13,472 nt of DNA, taken from Desulfocapsa sp. Lineage in GTDB: Bacteria > Desulfobacterota > Desulfobulbia > Desulfobulbales > Desulfocapsaceae. The notes below the pieces were generated by a model. It did no database searches. It saw only the letters and a program-made list of their open reading frames with translations, and was not told where the DNA came from. The position numbers were made by a program, and so were the translations under genes. Below, in pieces: positions 1-7,529 of the stretch. Numbering within the stretch: the first letter of the stretch is position 1; every line of letters begins with the position of its first letter. The DNA lies in the NCBI GenBank assembly GCA_029942265.1, contig JAOZTO010000022.1, forward strand, positions 1-13,472, written 5' to 3'.

Positions 1-270
1 CTTGCTGATTATATGCCGACGATTCTTTTAAAGGCAAAAGATTTTGCAACGGAAATTACGATATTCAATGCCAGGCAGCATCAGATGAAGAGTGAAAACC
101 AGATTTCAAATGAGCATATCACCAATAACAAAACCGTAAGAGACACCCTTATATCTCGTGGTATTACTCCTGAGAATTTACCACCTGAAAAAGATGTAAA
201 AAAAGTGGAACGAAAACTGAAATCAGATAATAAAAAGAGTTTGAAAAATAATAAGGGCTTTCAGAAGTAA
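1..270 (+). CDS. dinD: DinD-like DNA-damage-inducible protein, C-terminal part (5' end outside window)
   Basis: The reading frame is open from the first base of the window and ends at TAA 268-270, so this is the last 89 codons of a longer gene. The visible part resembles the C-terminus of the DinD family: a 'DYMPTILLKAKDFATEIT' segment, then 'NNKTVRDTLISRGITPENLP', then a Lys-rich tail. E. coli DinD has the equivalent 'VRQTIQELGGTMPEELP' region. DinD is SOS-induced in E. coli and is known as a modulator of RecA filaments; whether this copy does the same cannot be judged from its tail. The ATG at 13 is internal and not a start, because family homology continues upstream of it. It points the same way as the dcw cluster but is separated from it by about 470 bp and a strong promoter, so it is probably a separate transcription unit. 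The family call comes from recall of E. coli DinD, not from a search. Confidence 0.75.
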   Translation, partial: LADYMPTILLKAKDFATEITIFNARQHQMKSENQISNEHITNNKTVRDTLISRGITPENLPPEKDVKKVERKLKSDNKKSLKNNKGFQK

Positions 271-273
271 GCG

Positions 274-290
274 AATATGAAGCTCATATT
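274..290. repeat. Perfect 7 bp inverted repeat with 3-base loop, just after dinD
   Basis: AATATGA (274-280) and TCATATT (284-290) are perfect reverse complements around the loop AGC, starting four bases after the dinD stop codon. The position suggests an mRNA 3'-end hairpin. The stem is AT-rich and no run of T follows directly, so it is not a convincing intrinsic terminator. Confidence 0.4.
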
Positions 291-506
291 GAAATACAGG
301 TTTTATCTCAGTATATCTGAATTCCAATTGAATCTGTGGCACTGTCCAAACATTTGCAATTCGGTGCTTTGATTTCTTGAACACAACCCGAATATTTATC
401 CCTCCCTAATAATTCTGCTTTTTTAACCCACTTTCAACCACTGCATTATTGTTCGTTTTCTATAAAAAAAGTCCCTATTAAAAATAATCGTATTATCAGT
501 ATGTTC

Positions 507-534
507 TGTGTTGGTACCCCTGTGTTGGTTCCCC
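507..534 (+). repeat. Tandem 14 bp direct repeat
   Basis: TGTGTTGGTACCCC (507-520) is followed directly by TGTGTTGGTTCCCC (521-534); the two copies differ at one base. They sit about 130-160 bp upstream of the mraZ promoter. The function is unknown. They could be an upstream regulator site or a chance slippage duplication. Confidence 0.7.
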
Positions 535-664
535 CTCCTTATAGAGCTAAAAGTGGCTTGGTCCACAGTATGTTGTGTTTTGTGTTTGCCTCTATGCCAT
601 ATGTGGTGTCTGTGCGCCTTTCGTTCCTGTCTGTTTAACTGACTGAATTGTTAAATAAAAAATC

Positions 665-692
665 TTGACATGGCCATGATACCTGCTATAAA
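665..692 (+). promoter_or_regulatory. Sigma70-like promoter of the dcw operon
   Basis: A perfect TTGACA (665-670) is followed after 16 bases by TATAAA (687-692), one base from the TATAAT consensus. An A/T-rich tract (651-662) just upstream of the -35 could act as an UP element. Transcription would start near 699-700, immediately before the GTGG box array and about 45 bases before mraZ. This is the only strong promoter I see in front of the cluster, and the tight gene packing downstream suggests it drives the whole set. Confidence 0.75.
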
Positions 693-700
693 AGTTATAT

Positions 701-740
701 AGGTGGTGTGAAGTGGAGCAAAGTGGATTGAACGTGGTGG
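701..740 (+). promoter_or_regulatory. Predicted MraZ operator: four GTGG boxes at about 10 bp spacing
   Basis: Four decamers run in register: AGGTGGTGTG (701), AAGTGGAGCA (711), AAGTGGATTG (721) and AACGTGGTGG (731). The GTGG cores begin at 703, 713, 723 and 734, so the first three are exactly one helical turn apart and the fourth is shifted by one base. MraZ of other bacteria is known to bind arrays of short G-rich direct repeats at about 10 bp spacing in front of its own gene (TGGG-type in E. coli, AAAGTGG-type in mollicutes). The location between the predicted transcription start and the mraZ start codon fits autorepression. That the boxes bind this MraZ is inference. Confidence 0.75.
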
Positions 741-743
741 GGA

Positions 744-1214
744 ATGGAAAGGGACAGACTCATAAAAAGCAGATTTCGCAGTAAATCTGATCATACTCTC
801 GATACCAAGGGAAGATTGAATTTTCCTAGTCGGTTTCGGGATGTTCTTGCTCAGTATGGCTCCGAGACTCTGATGATTGCTTCCTGGAAAAGCCATCTGC
901 GTGCTTATCCCGTGTCCGAATGGGAAATTATTGAGGATAAACTCATTGATCAGGGGAAGGAACAGCCTGGATTGGCAAGCTTTATTCGCCTAGTATTTTC
1001 AGGAGTAACGGAGTGTAATCTTGACAAACAGTGTCGTATTCTTCTTCCCTTGGCACTTCGCACTGAAACTCGAATTGGTAAAGAAGTTGTTCTCACCGGT
1101 ATGCGTGACTGGGTTGAGATTTGGTCAAAAGATGCCTGGGAGATTGAAACTAAGGCTACTCGTGAAAATTTTGAGAGTTTTGATGAAGGATTATCCAAAC
1201 TTGGGATTCTTTGA
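744..1214 (+). CDS. mraZ: Transcriptional regulator MraZ
   Basis: MraZ is a DNA-binding, ring-forming regulator that usually represses the dcw cluster it heads. The 156-residue protein has the two expected SpoVT/AbrB-like halves, each with a D-x-x-x-R motif: DTKGR at residues 20-24 and DKQCR at 94-98. The homologous core starts around 'RFRSKSDHTLD' (residue 11), where typical family members begin with MFR, so this protein has an N-terminal extension of about ten residues. ATG 744 is the only ATG that fits; an in-frame stop lies at 729-731. A purine stretch GGGGA directly abuts this ATG, so ribosome binding must use the GTGG boxes upstream or an unusual start further in. The gene is first in the operon and overlaps rsmH by one base. 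A typical MraZ is about 140-150 residues. Family assignment is firm; the exact start is less so. Confidence 0.93.
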   Translation: MERDRLIKSRFRSKSDHTLDTKGRLNFPSRFRDVLAQYGSETLMIASWKSHLRAYPVSEWEIIEDKLIDQGKEQPGLASFIRLVFSGVTECNLDKQCRILLPLALRTETRIGKEVVLTGMRDWVEIWSKDAWEIETKATRENFESFDEGLSKLGIL

Positions 1215-2113
1215 TGACTGCTTATGGTGATGCAGCAAGTATCCATTGTCCGGTATTGCTCCAGGAAACACTCTCATTCCTAGCACCTGAAAATGGCGGT
1301 GTCTATGTGGATGGAACGTTGGGACTTGGCGGTCACACAGAAGCAATTTTGGAAAACAGCAGTCCCAATGGTCGTGTGATTGCATTTGATTGGGATGAGG
1401 CAGCCATTGAAAAAAGCCGAGAACGGTTGAAAAAATTTGGAGATAGACTGACCATAGTTCGAAGGAATTTTTCAGAAATCACCAAAGGACTGGAAGAAGT
1501 AGGTGTTACAGAAGTAAATGGCATTCTAATTGACATTGGATTGTCTTCGCTACAACTTGACAGAGGTGGACGGGGCTTTAGTTTTCAAAAAGATGAACCG
1601 TTGGATATGCGGATGGATGTAAGGCGGGAGATAACCGCTGCATCTATTCTCAACAAGGGATCAGAGCAAGAACTTGCTGATATATTTTTTTATTACGGCG
1701 AAGAAAAACAGGCCAGACGAATAGCATCTTTTGTTGTAGAGGAGAGGAAAGTTAATCCCTTCGAAACATCAAAACAGTTTGCTGATCTTGTAAAAAAAGC
1801 AGTACCCAAAGCTTTTCATCCCAAAAGAATCCATGTGGCAACACGTGTGTTTCAAGCCTTACGGATAGCAGTAAACACAGAACTTGAAAACCTTGCTGCC
1901 ATTCTTGAGCACGGAGTAGCACATCTTTTGCCCAGCGCTAGAATGTGTGTCATATCTTTTCATTCACTCGAAGATAGAATGGTGAAGAGACGTTTTCGAG
2001 AAAATGCTGAATTGAAGATACTTACAAAAAAACCAGTTGTAGCAACCGCTGAAGAACAGAAACAGAATAGAAGATCACGTAGTGCTCGCATGCGAGTCGC
2101 TGAAAAAATCTGA
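1214..2113 (+). CDS. rsmH: 16S rRNA (cytosine(1402)-N(4))-methyltransferase RsmH
   Basis: RsmH uses S-adenosylmethionine to methylate N4 of C1402 in the 16S rRNA decoding centre. The protein shows the family signatures in order: HCPVLLQE near the N-terminus, the SAM-binding loop DGTLGLGGH (residues 33-41), AFDWDEAAIE, GILIDIGLSSLQLD, then GRGFSF and PLDMRMD, HPKRIHVATRVFQALRIAVN, and SFHSLEDRMVKRRF near the end. From ATG 1214 it is 299 residues, the normal family size. A TTG three bases earlier would also be in frame, but ATG 1214 gives the common TGATG arrangement in which the mraZ stop and this start share one base. GGGA at 1203-1206 can serve as a weak ribosome binding site. Its place directly after mraZ is standard (formerly mraW). 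Confidence 0.96.
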   Translation: MTAYGDAASIHCPVLLQETLSFLAPENGGVYVDGTLGLGGHTEAILENSSPNGRVIAFDWDEAAIEKSRERLKKFGDRLTIVRRNFSEITKGLEEVGVTEVNGILIDIGLSSLQLDRGGRGFSFQKDEPLDMRMDVRREITAASILNKGSEQELADIFFYYGEEKQARRIASFVVEERKVNPFETSKQFADLVKKAVPKAFHPKRIHVATRVFQALRIAVNTELENLAAILEHGVAHLLPSARMCVISFHSLEDRMVKRRFRENAELKILTKKPVVATAEEQKQNRRSRSARMRVAEKI

Positions 2114-2129
2114 ATATTAAGGTGAAAAT

Positions 2130-2495
2130 ATGATAATTAATCCATCGGCCCACACAATGACTTCACCAGGCAATTCGTTCCGTCGTCGTTCGGTTGCTAG
2201 AAGGAAGTTTGGCCTATCTATTCCTGGCGGAAAGGTGCTGTGGCTTGGAATAGCAAAAATCATGGGTATCGCCTCTGTTTTTCTTTTTGTGGCCTCTTTT
2301 CTTCTTAATGGCTCCCTTGCTAGGGTGACAGAAGAAATAAATGTAATTGCAGGAACTCATAGCGAACTGTTGAACACCAATGTTCTTCTTCGAGCCGAAA
2401 AGGCAATGCTCTTTTCGCCACAGACAGTTGGAACATTAGCAGAAGAACAACTAGCTATTCATATTCCTGCATCTGGTCAGTATAAAAAATTCTGA
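2130..2495 (+). CDS. ftsL: FtsL-like cell division protein
   Basis: FtsL proteins are small bitopic membrane proteins that bind FtsB and FtsQ and help activate septal wall synthesis. This 121-residue protein fits by shape and position more than by sequence: a basic cytoplasmic N-terminus (Arg/Lys-rich at residues 18-26), one transmembrane helix at about 44-64, then a short periplasmic segment of about 55 residues with a heptad-like stretch (residues 67-92) suited to a coiled coil. FtsL is poorly conserved across bacteria, and its slot between rsmH and ftsI is its usual one. AAGGTG (2119-2124) lies five bases before ATG 2130, the clearest ribosome binding site in the cluster. A second in-frame ATG at codon 10 lacks such a site. 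Confidence 0.82.
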   Translation: MIINPSAHTMTSPGNSFRRRSVARRKFGLSIPGGKVLWLGIAKIMGIASVFLFVASFLLNGSLARVTEEINVIAGTHSELLNTNVLLRAEKAMLFSPQTVGTLAEEQLAIHIPASGQYKKF

Positions 2496-2541
2496 TAAGG
2501 TTTGAAAAGAAAGCCACCACACAAATGCTACGAGGCTGTTC

Positions 2542-4440
2542 ATGGCCAATAAATCACGCCTTAGAACAGCAAATAACAGCAGGCGGCGCTTATGGACATT
2601 GCTCTTATTATTACTGTTTATTGTTGCAACAACAGGATTGTACTTTACCTATGAAAAACAGCTAAATAATATTGTTTCCATTTTGCAGGAAACTTTCCCG
2701 GCACAGAAAACTGCATCTGCGTCCGTCAGGGGCACAATTTACGACAGAAATTTTAAGGAATTAGCACAAACTCTGGAGCGTGTATCGCTTTATATACGTC
2801 CAAGAGAAGTTAAGGATGTTCCTGAAACAGCACGTGTTTTGTCGGAAATACTCAGTTTACCAGAATCTGAGCTGTTGGATAAAATGGGAAGAGATGCACA
2901 TCTTGTATGGCTTCGTCGGGATATTGGTCAGGAAGATGAAAATGCTGTGGAGCAACTAGCGCTTCCAGGAGTATATTTGCACAGGGAATTTGCACGAAGC
3001 TACCCAATGCAGGAATACGCATCACATGTGATCGGGAATTCTGAAAACGATTTAGGGCTTAGCGGAGTAGAGCATTATTACAATCGCCTTTTAAATCAGG
3101 ATCACGTCCAGCATGATGATTTTCCTGCCATTGATTTGAAAGGATTAGAGCTGACACGAAGCAATGGCCATGATCTGGTGCTAACACTGGATATGAAAAT
3201 CCAGGCCATACTTGAAGCACATGTTGCAAGCCTTAGCAAAAATGATAGTGGACGTATTACTTCTCTGTTACTGGATGTACGGCAGGGTAAAATTATTGCC
3301 AGTGTGACATCTCCTTCTTATAACTTAAATAACGTATGGCAGAATGAGGAAGAAATCCTTGATACTCTATTGCTGACTCCCATGCTTGTCCCCGAAGAGA
3401 TACGAAGATTTTTTAGTGATGCAGCATCGTTACAGAATGGATGGGAATTAGGAGTGCAGGTCTATCCTTGGAGTCTGGCAGCTGATACTGTAAGTATTTC
3501 AACGGAACTTCGTCTTTGGGATCGATTACAAATGACAACTGATTCAAGCGTTGATTTTTTTGTAGCCAAAGACAATGTAGTTGACTTGCAACAATATACT
3601 GCGTGTCAGCCTGTAATTGCTTTTGGAACAGTTCCGCAAACAGCATCGCCATTGAAGGTGTTGCTTGGTGCAACTCACCTCTTAAATGGTGGAAAAAAAA
3701 TACAGCCTCACGTCCTGGATCGCATCATGGAGAGACCAAACCAGAAAAATTATTTGTATGACGCATTTCAAGGGCAATCTACTGGGAAAAATGTATTCCC
3801 AGCACTTGTTTCTTCCGAGTTAAGGCGTCAACTAAAAAAACAGGGTCCAGTAGGTGCTCTTGGTTCGGTGACACTTTCCGGAAAAACTGTTTCTCTTGTG
3901 AAGGATGAAAGTAACGAATCATATAGTCGTTATGTAACAGATAAAATGTCGTTAGTTGTTATTCCTGCTGATAAGCCAGAGCTTATACTGTTATTTGCCT
4001 CCAGGGAAGAAGAGCTACAGCCGGGATTTAAGCCAATTCCCTTAAGTAAAAAGATTGACTCCATACTCCCTGGAATGGTTGCCTTACAGCAGATAAACCA
4101 AGGGCTTGCCGATGTACTTGAAATTACAGATTCAGGTGATCATAATTTCAAAAATGAAGGGAAGGCGTTAGTGTCTACTGAAGATACTCTTTCTGGGATG
4201 TTGAAAAAACATATACGCTTTATGCCTGATTTACAGGGGTTTAGTTTACGGAAAAGTTTACGACTATTACAACGAACAGGAATGAACGTAACAGTGACAG
4301 GAACTGGTCGAATAGTGATGCAGAGCCCAAAACCTGGCAAGATCATAAAGAAGGGAGAAGAATGCACATTAATATTGAAATCAGATGTGTCTTCCGATGT
4401 CTTAAAGCAAAACAGATCAAACATACAAAAATCTGATTGA
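2542..4440 (+). CDS. ftsI: FtsI-like class B penicillin-binding protein with degenerate transpeptidase active site and C-terminal PASTA domain
   Basis: By position and fold this is the septal class B PBP slot. The 632-residue protein has a basic N-terminus, one membrane helix (about 17-37), the PBP dimerisation region beginning RGTIYDRN (63-70), a transpeptidase-like domain (about 215-500) and a PASTA domain (about 558-618). The transpeptidase scaffold is recognisable: IAFGTVPQTASPLKVLLGA matches the usual SFGQG...TPLQL segment, and VIPADKPELILLF matches the FVPADDPR strand. The active site is not. The ungapped counterpart of PGSTFK is PEEIRR (284-289), putting Glu286 and Arg289 where the catalytic Ser and Lys belong. 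The KTG triad is KTV (448-450), and the SxN region reads SIS (318-320) in a shortened segment. The frame is intact over 1.9 kb, so this looks like a maintained pseudoenzyme and not decay. CGAGG (2531-2535) precedes the ATG by six bases. Loss of activity is inference from alignment by eye. Confidence 0.88.
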   Translation: MANKSRLRTANNSRRRLWTLLLLLLFIVATTGLYFTYEKQLNNIVSILQETFPAQKTASASVRGTIYDRNFKELAQTLERVSLYIRPREVKDVPETARVLSEILSLPESELLDKMGRDAHLVWLRRDIGQEDENAVEQLALPGVYLHREFARSYPMQEYASHVIGNSENDLGLSGVEHYYNRLLNQDHVQHDDFPAIDLKGLELTRSNGHDLVLTLDMKIQAILEAHVASLSKNDSGRITSLLLDVRQGKIIASVTSPSYNLNNVWQNEEEILDTLLLTPMLVPEEIRRFFSDAASLQNGWELGVQVYPWSLAADTVSISTELRLWDRLQMTTDSSVDFFVAKDNVVDLQQYTACQPVIAFGTVPQTASPLKVLLGATHLLNGGKKIQPHVLDRIMERPNQKNYLYDAFQGQSTGKNVFPALVSSELRRQLKKQGPVGALGSVTLSGKTVSLVKDESNESYSRYVTDKMSLVVIPADKPELILLFASREEELQPGFKPIPLSKKIDSILPGMVALQQINQGLADVLEITDSGDHNFKNEGKALVSTEDTLSGMLKKHIRFMPDLQGFSLRKSLRLLQRTGMNVTVTGTGRIVMQSPKPGKIIKKGEECTLILKSDVSSDVLKQNRSNIQKSD

Positions 4441-4443
4441 ATT

Positions 4444-7400
4444 ATGCCTAAAAAGAAACATGATTCCATTACTGATAACTGGTTTTGTAGCGCACCAGGG
4501 ACTGCTGTAGCTTCTGTTACAAGTGTCTCTCTTGCCAGTATTATTAAGTCGTTGGAAGTTTCTGTTCTAGTTGGTGACCCTGAGGCATGTAGTATTAATC
4601 AAGTTAGCAATGATTCAAGAAATGTTGGGGATGGATCGCTCTTTACAGCACTTGTAGGTAGTAGTGTCGATGGACATGACTTTATTGGGGAAGCAGTGGC
4701 CAATAATTGTTCAGCGTTGTTGATCCAAGCCGGGTGTGTTGATGTTTTACGGTGTGAAGATGATATCTGTATCATCGAGGTTCAAGATAGTAGAAATGCC
4801 TTTGGTTTGCTGGCAGAGGAACTCTTTTCGTATCCGGCAAAAGATATGACAATGCTTGCTGTCACCGGAACAAATGGTAAGACAACCATCAGTTATCTGT
4901 TGGAAACAATTCTTCAACATGGTGGGAAACGTGTTGGTGTACTTGGCACAATTGATTATCGCTACACTGATATCAATGGAGAACTGCATTGTATTCCATC
5001 ATCTTTCACCACTCCCGAACCCATGCTTTTGCAACAGGTGCTAAGGGAAATGACTGATAATGGAGTAGAGACCGTCATCATGGAAGTATCCTCCCATGCC
5101 CTTGAGCAAACTCGTTTGGGAAACATCGTTTTTGATATTGCAGCATTTACTAATCTTTCCCGTGATCATTTGGATTATCACGGAACTATGGAGGACTATT
5201 TTTCAGCTAAATCCTTGCTCTTTACTCAACATTTAAAAGATGGCGCAACAGCAATTATTACTTTTGATGGTGCAGGTTTAGAGTGGAGCGAGGAGTTGCG
5301 TAAGCTGTGTCTAGCAAGCAATTACTCTGTTAGTAGTTGTGGTAGACACAGTGATAGTGATATCTATCCACTGGAGGTCACAGGAAACCTCAAAGAGACA
5401 AAAATCCAATTATATACGCCAGATGGTGAGTGTGAAATTGTAACTTCTCTTGTGGGCGATTTTAATGTTGCCAATATACAGACAAGTTTTGCAATGGCTC
5501 GGGCAACTGGTCTTGTAAACAGCACTATTGTCGATGCATTACAAACAGCAATTGGCGCTCCTGGGCGTATGCAACGAATTGTTGCAAGTACCGAAGAGGA
5601 TCATTTTCGTCCTACAGTCTTTGTCGATTACGCACACACACCAGATGCGTTGGAACAGGCACTGAAAACTTTAAAAGCACTGCCTCATTCAAATTTATAT
5701 TGTGTTTTTGGTTGCGGCGGCGAAAGGGACACAGGAAAACGGCCTCTGATGGGGGCAGTTGCAGGTAAGTATGCAGATGTAGTTGTTCTTACAGATGATA
5801 ATCCACGAACGGAAGAATCAAGCACCATTCTTTCGGCTATCGCAGGTGGCGTTCAACAGAGCTCCTGTAAGAGTTATAAACAACCATGGTTGTTTGCAAG
5901 AAAGGAAAATGAACGGGGATGTGTTGTTCTTGCTGAGCGTCATCTTGCAATCACCGAAGCAATTACAGCAGCAGAACATGATGACATTGTCCTTATTGCT
6001 GGAAAAGGGCATGAAACCTATCAACGCACTCCAAATGGCAGCAGATTTTTTGACGACCGGCTTGAAGCTAAAGAGGCTCTTGTTACCTGGTCCCTCAAAT
6101 CTCTAGTAGCGGCAACAAAAGGAAAGCTGTTAGAAAAAACAAAATGTATCTGTGTCTTGGGCAGCATACAAACAGATTCGAGAACCATACGAAAGAATGA
6201 TATTTTTGTCGCACTCCGTGGAGAACGGTTTGATGCACACGATTACCTGGAGCAGGTAATAACAGCAGGTGCCAGCTGTCTGATAGTGGAAAGAGTGCCT
6301 GAATTTCAAGTGTCCATTCCTGTAATACGTGTTGCAAATACAGCGCGAGCTTTAGGCGATCTTGCATCGTATCGCAGGGCGCAAATGAAAGATATTAGTT
6401 GTCCGGATGTGATAGGTATTACGGGAAGTAGCGGTAAAACAACCGTTAAGGAAATGTGTGCTGCAATTTTTAATGAACAGTGGCCTGAACAGATAGATGC
6501 CCCATCAAGACGAGTGCTTAAAACGGAAGGGAATTTCAATAATTTGATAGGGTTACCATTGTCGCTTCTTCCTGTAGCGCCAAAGCATACAACCGTAATA
6601 CTTGAAATGGGAATGAACAGTCCAGGTGAGATTAAAACGCTCACTGAAATTGCTGATCCGGATATTGCCTGTATAGTAAATATACACGGAGCGCATCTTC
6701 TTGGTCTTGGAACTATTGAAGGGGTGGCAAAGGCAAAAGAAGAACTGTTCGAGAGTTGTGGGGAAGATACTGTTCTGGTGATAAACAGTGATAACTCAAG
6801 AGTTATGAAATGTGCAGAAAAATATAAACAGAACAAGCTCTATTTTGGTCTGGATAAGGATGCAGATCAGCTGAATACAGTCTACACAAGCAAAAGAGAA
6901 GACAGTTTTAATGAAGAATTACATTTTACTCTTCATGTTGAAAAACAGTATGCACCCATAAAACTTCAAGTTCCGGGACTCCATAATATTCAAAATAGTC
7001 TTGCGGCGGCAACTATAGCGCATGCAGCAGGGATTGATATTGAGGTGATTGCAAAGGGATTGTCCACGTTTGTGCCAGCGGATAGGCGGATGCAGATTCT
7101 GGATGGACCAAGGGGCAGTCGTATTATTAATGATACCTACAATGCCAATCCTGAATCTATGAAAGCAGGAATCACTACACTCAGTGAGCTAGGGAGTGGA
7201 AGGCGCATTGCAGTTCTTGGTGATATGTTTGAACTTGGTGCTGATAGTGATACTCTGCATACGGAAATAGGAAAGCATGTGGCTGGCTCTAATATTGATT
7301 TTCTTGGAGTTATTGGCGATTCTGCCACTTTTACCGCAGCAGGTGCTATGGAAGCGGGAATGACTGAAGATACAATCCATGTTTTTAAGGATAGCATTAC

Positions 7401-7524
7401 ATGTGAGGCCTGGTTGCAGACGATGACTACGGAAGGAATAATCGGGCAAGGAACGTATATTCTTGTAAAAGCATCACGAGGTATGCATCTTGATAAACTC
7501 GTTGAACAACTAATGGGAACATAA
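4444..7524 (+). CDS. murE-murF: Bifunctional MurE-MurF fusion: UDP-MurNAc-tripeptide synthetase and D-Ala-D-Ala-adding ligase
   Basis: One 1026-residue frame contains two complete Mur ligases. The MurE half (about 28-549) has GTNGKTT (142-148), the carbamylated-lysine region YFSAKSLLF (Lys256), DNPR (452-455), which marks meso-diaminopimelate as substrate, and GKGHE (520-524). The MurF half (about 550-1026) has GSSGKTT (661-667), [17 protein letters not shown], the VAKAKEEL lysine segment (Lys765), [11 protein letters not shown] and LGDMFELG. It would add meso-DAP to UDP-MurNAc-L-Ala-D-Glu and then D-Ala-D-Ala, in the cytoplasm. MurE ends at 'EALVTW' and MurF starts at '[11 protein letters not shown]' with essentially no linker. 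Both catalytic sets look intact. The MurE half has about 27 extra N-terminal residues and an insertion of about 18 residues around 470-490. ATG 4444 lies three bases after the ftsI stop with no clear ribosome binding site, so coupling is likely. Similar fusions are known, for example in Bordetella. Confidence 0.95.
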   Translation: MPKKKHDSITDNWFCSAPGTAVASVTSVSLASIIKSLEVSVLVGDPEACSINQVSNDSRNVGDGSLFTALVGSSVDGHDFIGEAVANNCSALLIQAGCVDVLRCEDDICIIEVQDSRNAFGLLAEELFSYPAKDMTMLAVTGTNGKTTISYLLETILQHGGKRVGVLGTIDYRYTDINGELHCIPSSFTTPEPMLLQQVLREMTDNGVETVIMEVSSHALEQTRLGNIVFDIAAFTNLSRDHLDYHGTMEDYFSAKSLLFTQHLKDGATAIITFDGAGLEWSEELRKLCLASNYSVSSCGRHSDSDIYPLEVTGNLKETKIQLYTPDGECEIVTSLVGDFNVANIQTSFAMARATGLVNSTIVDALQTAIGAPGRMQRIVASTEEDHFRPTVFVDYAHTPDALEQALKTLKALPHSNLYCVFGCGGERDTGKRPLMGAVAGKYADVVVLTDDNPRTEESSTILSAIAGGVQQSSCKSYKQPWLFARKENERGCVVLAERHLAITEAITAAEHDDIVLIAGKGHETYQRTPNGSRFFDDRLEAKEALVTWSLKSLVAATKGKLLEKTKCICVLGSIQTDSRTIRKNDIFVALRGERFDAHDYLEQVITAGASCLIVERVPEFQVSIPVIRVANTARALGDLASYRRAQMKDISCPDVIGITGSSGKTTVKEMCAAIFNEQWPEQIDAPSRRVLKTEGNFNNLIGLPLSLLPVAPKHTTVILEMGMNSPGEIKTLTEIADPDIACIVNIHGAHLLGLGTIEGVAKAKEELFESCGEDTVLVINSDNSRVMKCAEKYKQNKLYFGLDKDADQLNTVYTSKREDSFNEELHFTLHVEKQYAPIKLQVPGLHNIQNSLAAATIAHAAGIDIEVIAKGLSTFVPADRRMQILDGPRGSRIINDTYNANPESMKAGITTLSELGSGRRIAVLGDMFELGADSDTLHTEIGKHVAGSNIDFLGVIGDSATFTAAGAMEAGMTEDTIHVFKDSITCEAWLQTMTTEGIIGQGTYILVKASRGMHLDKLVEQLMGT

Positions 7525-7529
7525 CGAAA

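Larger units (their letters stand above)
271..743. other. Intergenic region between dinD and the dcw operon
   Basis: No credible gene is seen in this roughly 470 bp stretch on either strand. It holds the short palindrome after dinD, a G/T-rich segment from about 497 to 640 with a 14 bp tandem repeat, the sigma70-like promoter near 665-692, and the MraZ-type box array at 701-740. No tRNA, rRNA or recognisable riboswitch was seen by eye. Sequence from 300 to 490 is AT-rich and featureless to me. Confidence 0.6.

Noticed and set aside
1021..1026. Perfect TTGACA inside mraZ as an internal promoter
   Set aside because: No acceptable -10 hexamer lies 16-18 bases downstream, and the bases encode the conserved second D-x-x-x-R region of MraZ.
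1211..1213. TTG start for rsmH one codon before ATG 1214
   Set aside because: ATG 1214 is the stronger start and gives the usual TGATG overlap with mraZ; the TTG adds only one residue.
2542..4440. The FtsI-like gene as a decaying pseudogene or frameshifted ftsI
   Set aside because: The frame is intact over 632 codons, membrane, dimerisation, scaffold and PASTA regions are recognisable in order, and the altered active-site segment aligns without gaps, so a local frameshift does not explain the lost motifs.
6306..6836. 176-codon open frame on the minus strand inside murE-murF
   Set aside because: It lies fully inside strongly conserved MurF coding sequence, has no recognisable domain and no promoter or ribosome binding site; it is a coding shadow. 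The same applies to the other long antisense frames in the cluster.
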